This document shows positions 7,173-12,123 of a DNA stretch of 12,123 bases, piece by piece. Under the pieces are notes generated by a model. That model saw nothing but the letters and a program-made list of their open reading frames with translations. It was not told the DNA's origin and made no database searches. Where the stretch lies: NCBI GenBank assembly GCA_964357385.1, contig CAYHKW010000030.1, positions 1 to 12,123 on the forward strand, in the 5' to 3' direction. The position numbers and the translations under genes were made by a program. Every line of letters starts with the position of its first letter. Position 1 is the stretch's first letter. Source of the DNA: JAHFJA01 sp964357385 (GTDB lineage Bacteria > Patescibacteriota > Patescibacteriia > JACQRZ01).

Positions 7173-7320
7173 GGTTTTTGGTCTCTTTTTCAAAAATGTT
7201 ATGAGCGAGTCAATGTATGGGGTTAAATATTGAGACGAACGAATACAAGTGAGGATGGGAGCAGAAACCCTCGATACAACCAACGTGGCCGAACGGTTTT
7301 TGAAAAAGAGACCAAAAACC
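7173..7320. repeat. Perfect 24-bp inverted repeat enclosing a 100-nt core
   Basis: The left arm (7173-7196) and right arm (7297-7320) are exact reverse complements over all 24 bases, and each arm has GGTTTTTGG or its complement at the outer end. The 100-nt core can fold further: TGTAT and GGGTT (7214-7218, 7220-7224) pair with AACCC and ATACA (7266-7270, 7274-7278), giving about ten more base pairs. GTT (7198-7200) can also pair with AAC (7292-7294). The whole could be a long hairpin RNA, a cruciform, or a miniature inverted-repeat element. I see no target-site duplication at its ends (AGGAA on the left, AGACG on the right) and no transposase. The perfect arms suggest recent origin or selection. 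Confidence 0.85.
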
Positions 7321-7336
7321 AGACGTTCATTTATAA

Positions 7337-7366
7337 GAAAAAGGCTCAAAAAATAGAGCCTTTTTC
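7337..7366 (-). terminator. Intrinsic terminator of ppa
   Basis: A perfect 11-bp stem, GAAAAAGGCTC (7337-7347) with GAGCCTTTTTC (7356-7366), closes an 8-nt loop. It begins 19 bases after the ppa stop at 7386-7388 on the minus strand, and T-rich arms on both sides make it potentially bidirectional. Confidence 0.88.
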
Positions 7367-7385
7367 AACCAATATCGATACAAAG

Positions 7386-7934
7386 CTAGTGCTTTGCACC
7401 AAATGCCTCCTGTGCCTGCTTGATTATTTCATATGCCTGTTCTTTGGTACCAAATCCGCCAATTTCTACTTTCGCATATTTTTCTTTCTCAAGTTTTTTG
7501 ATTTCTTTGAAATGAATCAGAAGTTCTTCTTGAAAATGCGAAGGAAGATCTTCAATGCTTTGAATGTCTTTAAAGCGAGGATCTACTTTATCGGCAGGAA
7601 CCGCAATAATCTTCATATCTTCTCCCTTTTCATCGGCGGTTTTGATGTAACCAATTGCTCGAGCCTTGATAACACAACCAGGAAACGTTGGATACGTAAC
7701 CAATAAACATACATCTACCGCATCGCCATCGCCTGCGTGAGTCTGAGGAATGAAGCTATAATCAAACGGATAAAACATTGAGTGATGAAGCACTCGATCC
7801 AATGCAAAATATCCGCCCTCTTCATCGTACTCATACTTGTTACTTCCCCCTTTAGGGACATCGACCACTGCATGAAAAATCCCTTTCTCTTCATCTGCGA
7901 ACGCAGGAATATCTTTGTACAAGTTAATTGCCAT
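7386..7934 (-). CDS. ppa: Inorganic pyrophosphatase, family I
   Basis: This soluble Mg-dependent enzyme hydrolyses pyrophosphate to two phosphates, pulling DNA, RNA and aminoacyl-tRNA synthesis forward. The 182-residue length is normal for bacterial family I enzymes. The active-site set can be read by comparison with E. coli: Lys33 and Glu35 (KYE), Arg47, Tyr55 and Tyr59 (YPFDY), the metal aspartates 69, 71 and 74 in DGDAVDV, then Asp101, Asp106 and Lys108 in DEKGEDMK. The signature has Ala72 where the classical pattern expects Pro or Glu; all metal-binding aspartates remain. The gene lies 45 bp after the giant surface gene with no terminator between, so readthrough is possible, and it ends in the strong hairpin at 7337-7366. 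No Shine-Dalgarno sequence and no convincing promoter can be seen in the short gap before it. Confidence 0.97.
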   Translation of the reverse strand: MAINLYKDIPAFADEEKGIFHAVVDVPKGGSNKYEYDEEGGYFALDRVLHHSMFYPFDYSFIPQTHAGDGDAVDVCLLVTYPTFPGCVIKARAIGYIKTADEKGEDMKIIAVPADKVDPRFKDIQSIEDLPSHFQEELLIHFKEIKKLEKEKYAKVEIGGFGTKEQAYEIIKQAQEAFGAKH

Positions 7935-7979
7935 ACGCTATTGTATTACATTAATGGTCTTACGCTATCATAATAGCAA

Positions 7980-10900
7980 CTACCTTGCAACCGGCTTGCT
8001 TCCTTCACTTCCGGGAGTAACACCCCTCTGGTGTATAGGGATATTGACGCGAACCACCTCATTATCTTTTCTCACTTCAATATTAGCTCCATAATACAAA
8101 TGTGCATATCGATGAATTTTGTGATTGGATGATGGGAAATCAAAATTAGGTCGCGTAGCAATAATCTTATAGTGTCCAGGAGGTGCAAGGAAATTGAAGC
8201 GTCCACGATAATCAGTCAGACGCGATCGCATCAGCTTATTACTCTTTGCTTCAAAGAGAGAAATCGTTGCCAATGAGAGTGGCTTCATTGTTGCATCATC
8301 AAATACGATACCCCATGGCTTTCTCAAACGAGGAACAACCAAGAATTGTAAGAGAACGAGAATCGTATTGATTATAAAGATCACAATATTGAGAGCGCTA
8401 GGATTGTAGAGTATCAAGAATACTGTAATAGCAAAGCTTATAACAGCAACATATGGTCCTACTTTCTCCAATATATTAAGGAATCTATCAACAAATGACC
8501 CTGCCTTAATATGCTCTCGCTTCATAGAGTCGATCGGTATACTCATCGCCATATCATCATTGTCTGATTTAATAACAATCTTTTCACCATGATAGACGTT
8601 CGCGTACTGTCCATCTGTATGTCCTTTCACTACGGATGAAGGAAACTCAAATGGCGACTTGGTTACCTTTATCATATACGCACCCGGTTGCGTGAAGAAG
8701 CTAAAGCGGCCTGTCTGATCAGTCACCTGTGTTTCAATAAGCTTATTGGTTAGTGCGTCGTAAAGACGAACAATGGCAAGGGGCTCTGGTTCTTTGCTAA
8801 ATGCGTCATAGACAATACCCCATCGTTTGCGGCGTTTCTTCTCCACGAACAATGAAAAAATATTTCCAAATCGTTGCGCGCCATACCTGACGATGTTGGG
8901 GATATTGGTGAGGTATGAAGGGAGAAATAACAACAGACTCCCTGTCATGGCTACTGCCAGAGCCTGCATGATGCCTTCATTTACTAAACCACCTGCGGTA
9001 TTAACAATATCACCTATTCTATCAGATACGAGCTCCGCCTCTTTGACAGTATTTTTAATCACATCTTCCGCAATAGTTGCGCTGATAAAAAATTGACAGG
9101 TTGTGCGGACTGAAATTGTCGTATCAACCGTCGTGGTAACGCCATCAGTATAGGTAGTTAGCAATGACATTGGGTATACCCCTAAAGCCGGAGGGATTGG
9201 GATAGTACCGGTAAAACATTCTTTAACTACATCGTATGTTAATTGATACACACTGCCGCCAACGCTCATACTCATTTGCGAGACAGGCACTGGTGATCCT
9301 GCTACCTTCACACAAGGACTGATGGCCGTTAACCGTCGTGCGCAAAATTGACCTCCCGCATACGGGGTACTTGCTCCATTTACCATGGTCATACCCCACG
9401 CGGATGCATCACCGAACTGCAGACTACCACCAAGGCCATCCGCCCCGGTAGCTTGGTCGATACTGGCACCACCGAAACCGCCGCCCACACTACTACCAAG
9501 ATCTCCTGCTCCGGTAAACTGATCACCGCTGGCATCACCGAAACCGCTAGCAGGCGTTGTTGCAGTTGCAGTATTACTATATGCGGACTCACATTCTTCA
9601 TTGATAGCACGAGCACGGTACGAATAGGCGGTGTCTGGGCTTACACTTGCATCAACAAATTTAGTAAGGCTTGCGGGGGTACTTCCTATTTGTACAAAGG
9701 GTGCACCGGCGGTACTTCTTTCAATGACAAACAAAAGTTCTGCAGGAGAATTCCCATGACACTCAAGATCTATTTGTGCTTCACTTACGGGTGCTGCCGT
9801 AATCACCGGTGCTTCAAGACATGCCGGTGGTGGAAGCGGGGTAGATGACGGTACTACCGTTGAAGGAGATGGTGAGGGGGCAGGCGCTTCAGAAGAAGGC
9901 TCTGTGGGTACTGAGGGAGGCGGTAGCGGTGTTGCGGGAGGAGTGGGAGGAACAACGGTAAGCGGCGTCGGCAATGAGGGAGGGGGTGTTGTCACATCTT
10001 CTGCTACAACGGGAGCAACGAGGGTGATTGTCCCCTCTAAAAGGGGAGATGGCTGTCCTCCTTGGGTAAAAAATTTAACATAAATAGTTTTAGAGCCTAA
10101 TTCAGGAGTAAGTGTCCATAGTACACTCGATGAATACGGCTGCGTGCCAACATCGCTAAAATCAGGATCATTTGATATGGCCATGTAAAAAATATCGCTT
10201 CCCGCATTGAAATGCAGCACCACCTCCGTATCATCCGTCGTCGTGTTCCCATCATTGATACTTACCTGATATCCTCCATCAGGAGGAACAGGTTGTGAAA
10301 AGAAACTGGGAGCAAGACCGCTTCCACTCGCTGCCGGTGCTGCCGGCGGACTGACGACTTTGAACACGTTTGCCCCTCCCGATGCAGAAAACACCCCCGC
10401 CGCATTATTGGTATCCCAAAATTTGATACGCCAATAGTATGGAACATTAAGGGCTGGTACCCCTCCCGTAAATAAATTTGTCACTGCTCCACCACTAGGA
10501 AGGATGCTTATATCTGGCGAACGTGCTGCGTTGTTCGTTGAAGTCATGCTGGTACCAGCCAGTCCCGTGTTTTCCGAATCATAGAGCACGCTGGAAAAAT
10601 CATTATCATTATCAATCTGCAATTGATATTTATTCGCGGCATTGCTATCTGGATCATTGTGGATAGCTGAAAATACAACACTGGTACTCGTCAAAGCTGC
10701 CGTTATTACTCCGTCAGGATTAGTAGTACCTGACTGTGCTGTATTGGCGGAAGTATTTGCATACAGCGTAGTCGGTGCCGTCGGTGCAGAATTCGGAACG
10801 GTCGGAGTACCTATATCATATATCTTGCCAAAATTACCGGCGGTAATTAGGAGCTTACTGGCATTGTATGAAACATACGTTGGTTGAGTCAATCGCTTAA

Positions 10901-12123
10901 AAATATCGGTAGTACTATCAGCACTCGTTGCATAGGTGCCAGCGGTCGTAAGGTTATCCTGACCTATCACATAGTTCGCCGCTTGCCCATTTGCAGTGAT
11001 AGCAACCGTCCACACCAGCACACGATTATTAAGGCTATCGGCCACAAATAATCGTGTTCCGTCATAAAAGACACCTCTTGGTCCGCTCAACCCGCACGCA
11101 TTCACTGCTGTTCCACATCCCGTCATTGTCGTATTGTTTGCCGTACTACTCGTAAAATTTGGCTGACCTATGACGAAATCAGGGGAGACTCCCGAAGTAG
11201 TCGGTATAGTGTTCCAAATCAAAATACGATGATTGTTTGTGTCAGAAACAATGAGCTTTCCATTAGACAGAGATACCGCTTGGGGAGTATCTAATGTTAA
11301 AGCACTAATGCCTCCATTGTCCGCGGTACTACTGGTAAAATCCGGCTGCCCAATAACGAGATCCGCATCAGCATTGTTGCCAGAGGGAATAGAGTTGTAA
11401 ATCTTTACCCTATGTTTAAGCGATTCGGCGATAGCAATTTTCCCTCCGCTGATAGACATATTTCGCGGTTTATTGAGCGATGATGCGTCGACGCCGCCAT
11501 TGTCAGCGGTTCCTGTAGTAAAATCCGGCTGCCCAAAAACCACATCCGCCGCTTGTCCCGTCGAAGTGGGGGCGGTGTTCCACATCAACACGCGATGAGC
11601 AGAAAAATCACCCACCAGAAGACGAGTGCCATCGCTCGCCACGCCAGCGAAAGGGAATGCTGGATCAGAAGTAAAATTTAATTTGCTCGAACTGAAGGTA
11701 GCGTTGGGATTTTTGGTAAACGCATCACTATGGCCGACTATGCGATCAGCGGCATTGCGATCTGACGTTGGGATAGAGTCATACATCAATACACGCCGAT
11801 CACTGACGACGCTGTACATATAGACCCTTCCTGAGGAATCAAGAAATCCCCCCACCGACGACCCGTCCATGAAGCTGCCGTCAACAAGAGTGGTGGCTGA
11901 GTCGGTGTACTGTCCGACGACCGCCGATGCAGTCTGGTTATTTGTTGTAGGGAAAGTATTGAAAATCAAGATGCGATTATTGATTCCATCAGTAACATAT
12001 AAGGTTGTTCCATCAGAAAACATATTGACACGAGTGCCGACAGTAGCACCGCTTACAGGAGCAACGGAACCTCCTGAATTAAAAGGTGTCCCATCATCGG
12101 GTTGACCCAGTTCAAGATCTGCT
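7980..12123 (-). CDS. Giant multi-domain membrane-anchored surface protein with NHL-like repeats, 5' end beyond the window
   Basis: The frame is open from the right window edge to TAG at 7980-7982, about 1380 codons. It continues upstream of the Met codon at 12023 with another repeat (ADLELGQPDD), so that Met is internal. Numbering from this Met: NHL-like repeats fill 1 to about 402, marked by GQPDFT-type motifs at 161, 222 and 283 and DTNNHRILIWN strands. An Fn3-like region (about 412-556) has YYWRIKFWDTN. An Ig-like domain (about 575-670) has INDGNTTTDDTEVVLHF and ISNDPDF. A Pro/Ser/Thr linker (671-734) and an Fn3 domain (735-823) follow, then a Gly/Asp-rich linker (826-877) and an Ig-like stretch (about 890-976). 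TM1 lies at 1018-1038, a CnaB/carboxypeptidase-regulatory-like domain at 1066-1165, a TM pair at 1188-1230, and a second copy of that domain at 1236-1335. Such proteins are probably surface adhesins or sensors; a precise role cannot be inferred. No terminator separates it from ppa. Confidence 0.85.
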   Translation of the reverse strand, partial: ADLELGQPDDGTPFNSGGSVAPVSGATVGTRVNMFSDGTTLYVTDGINNRILIFNTFPTTNNQTASAVVGQYTDSATTLVDGSFMDGSSVGGFLDSSGRVYMYSVVSDRRVLMYDSIPTSDRNAADRIVGHSDAFTKNPNATFSSSKLNFTSDPAFPFAGVASDGTRLLVGDFSAHRVLMWNTAPTSTGQAADVVFGQPDFTTGTADNGGVDASSLNKPRNMSISGGKIAIAESLKHRVKIYNSIPSGNNADADLVIGQPDFTSSTADNGGISALTLDTPQAVSLSNGKLIVSDTNNHRILIWNTIPTTSGVSPDFVIGQPNFTSSTANNTTMTGCGTAVNACGLSGPRGVFYDGTRLFVADSLNNRVLVWTVAITANGQAANYVIGQDNLTTAGTYATSADSTTDIFKRLTQPTYVSYNASKLLITAGNFGKIYDIGTPTVPNSAPTAPTTLYANTSANTAQSGTTNPDGVITAALTSTSVVFSAIHNDPDSNAANKYQLQIDNDNDFSSVLYDSENTGLAGTSMTSTNNAARSPDISILPSGGAVTNLFTGGVPALNVPYYWRIKFWDTNNAAGVFSASGGANVFKVVSPPAAPAASGSGLAPSFFSQPVPPDGGYQVSINDGNTTTDDTEVVLHFNAGSDIFYMAISNDPDFSDVGTQPYSSSVLWTLTPELGSKTIYVKFFTQGGQPSPLLEGTITLVAPVVAEDVTTPPPSLPTPLTVVPPTPPATPLPPPSVPTEPSSEAPAPSPSPSTVVPSSTPLPPPACLEAPVITAAPVSEAQIDLECHGNSPAELLFVIERSTAGAPFVQIGSTPASLTKFVDASVSPDTAYSYRARAINEECESAYSNTATATTPASGFGDASGDQFTGAGDLGSSVGGGFGGASIDQATGADGLGGSLQFGDASAWGMTMVNGASTPYAGGQFCARRLTAISPCVKVAGSPVPVSQMSMSVGGSVYQLTYDVVKECFTGTIPIPPALGVYPMSLLTTYTDGVTTTVDTTISVRTTCQFFISATIAEDVIKNTVKEAELVSDRIGDIVNTAGGLVNEGIMQALAVAMTGSLLLFLPSYLTNIPNIVRYGAQRFGNIFSLFVEKKRRKRWGIVYDAFSKEPEPLAIVRLYDALTNKLIETQVTDQTGRFSFFTQPGAYMIKVTKSPFEFPSSVVKGHTDGQYANVYHGEKIVIKSDNDDMAMSIPIDSMKREHIKAGSFVDRFLNILEKVGPYVAVISFAITVFLILYNPSALNIVIFIINTILVLLQFLVVPRLRKPWGIVFDDATMKPLSLATISLFEAKSNKLMRSRLTDYRGRFNFLAPPGHYKIIATRPNFDFPSSNHKIHRYAHLYYGANIEVRKDNEVVRVNIPIHQRGVTPGSEGSKPVAR
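9393..9548 (-). repeat. Gly/Asp-rich internal repeat of the giant surface protein
   Basis: Residues 826-877 (numbered from the Met at 12023) contain three related units beginning GFGDASGDQ, GFGGASIDQ and FGDASAWG, with TGAGDLG and TGADGLG in the first two. The segment is probably a flexible linker between the Fn3 domain and the membrane-proximal part. It lacks the nonapeptide spacing of RTX calcium-binding repeats. Confidence 0.55.
10977..11549 (-). repeat. Tandem NHL-like repeat coding block
   Basis: Three successive units encode the GQPDFT-type repeat. The 17-base string AAAATCCGGCTGCCCAA occurs at 11337-11353 and 11520-11536, and a diverged copy starts at 11154. The spacing is exactly 183 nt each time, equal to 61 codons. 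Further, more diverged units lie to the right, out to the window edge. The similarity at DNA level points to fairly recent duplication or gene conversion among blades. Confidence 0.75.

Larger units (their letters stand above)
7050..7385. other. Gene-free, hairpin-rich intergenic region
   Basis: About 335 bases between the orphan promoter and ppa. It contains a TTTCCTT/AAGGAAA hairpin (7106-7127), a competing GTATTTCC/GGAAATAC pair (7103-7110 with 7143-7150), a GAAAAAGC/GCTTTTTC hairpin (7132-7160), the long inverted repeat (7173-7320) and the ppa terminator (7337-7366). A minus-strand open frame across 7065-7349 would start with TTG inside the terminator stem and has no family resemblance, so I do not call it a gene. 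Confidence 0.6.

Noticed and set aside
7173..7320. CRISPR array or integron attC site
   Set aside because: There are only two inverted arms rather than regularly spaced direct repeats, and the arms lack the GTTRRRY/RYYYAAC core sites expected of attC.
7065..7349. Minus-strand open frame of 94 residues
   Set aside because: It starts with TTG inside the ppa terminator stem, runs through the inverted repeat and other hairpins, has no ribosome binding site, and resembles no family.
7230..7706. Plus-strand open frame of 158 residues opposite ppa
   Set aside because: Most of it is antisense to ppa, whose active-site residues are all conserved; the Phe-rich translation is typical of a shadow frame.
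7934..7968. Direct repeat TACGCTAT (7934-7941 and 7961-7968) as a regulatory site
   Set aside because: Two 8-base copies could arise by chance, one overlaps the ppa start codon, and no matching operator type is known to me.
7934..7982. Separate promoter for ppa in the 45-bp gap
   Set aside because: TATGAT and TACAAT hexamers occur, but neither has a recognisable -35 element at 16-18 bp.
9348..9848. Plus-strand open frame of 166 residues inside the giant surface gene
   Set aside because: It is antisense to the Gly-rich and Fn3 coding region, which has clear protein domains; no start signal supports it.

Overview
The window looks like a chromosomal segment from a bacterium, plausibly a member of the Candidate Phyla Radiation (Patescibacteria). 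That placement is inference. It rests on a type IV pilus/type II secretion ATPase, a four-domain S1 protein next to nusA, a giant NHL-repeat surface protein, and housekeeping genes with almost no Shine-Dalgarno sequences. The standard genetic code fits all genes. Every convincing gene lies on the minus strand, so the order of transcription runs from the right end to the left end.

Region by region, in transcription order. (1) 12123-7980: a giant envelope protein, open at its 5' end beyond the window. It has NHL-like repeats, Fn3/Ig-like domains, a Pro-rich linker, a Gly-rich linker, and a membrane tail holding two copies of a carboxypeptidase-regulatory/CnaB-like domain. (2) 7934-7386: family I inorganic pyrophosphatase (ppa), closed by a strong intrinsic terminator at 7337-7366. 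(3) 7320-7100: a gene-free stretch dominated by a perfect 24-bp inverted repeat around a 100-nt core, plus several other hairpins. (4) 7049-5956: a two-gene operon of unknown function with its own near-consensus promoter, good ribosome binding sites and a terminator. (5) 5748-1: nusA, a four-domain S1 protein gene, ftsH, and a PilB/GspE ATPase cut by the left edge. This group is served by a consensus promoter at 5720-5748, with gaps of only 19-41 bp, so it probably forms one operon.

Functionally the left operon joins transcription elongation/termination (NusA), translation initiation or mRNA binding (S1), membrane protein quality control (FtsH) and the pilus assembly motor (PilB). Pyrophosphatase removes the PPi made by polymerases and tRNA charging. 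The giant protein is probably a surface adhesin-like or sensor-like protein anchored in the membrane. The least ordinary parts are the orphan two-gene operon (5998-6971), the inverted-repeat element (7173-7320), the terminator-like hairpin at the very start of the nusA transcript, and the duplicated membrane tail of the giant protein. I do not recognise any established defence, CRISPR or transposase system, and I see no rRNA or tRNA genes.
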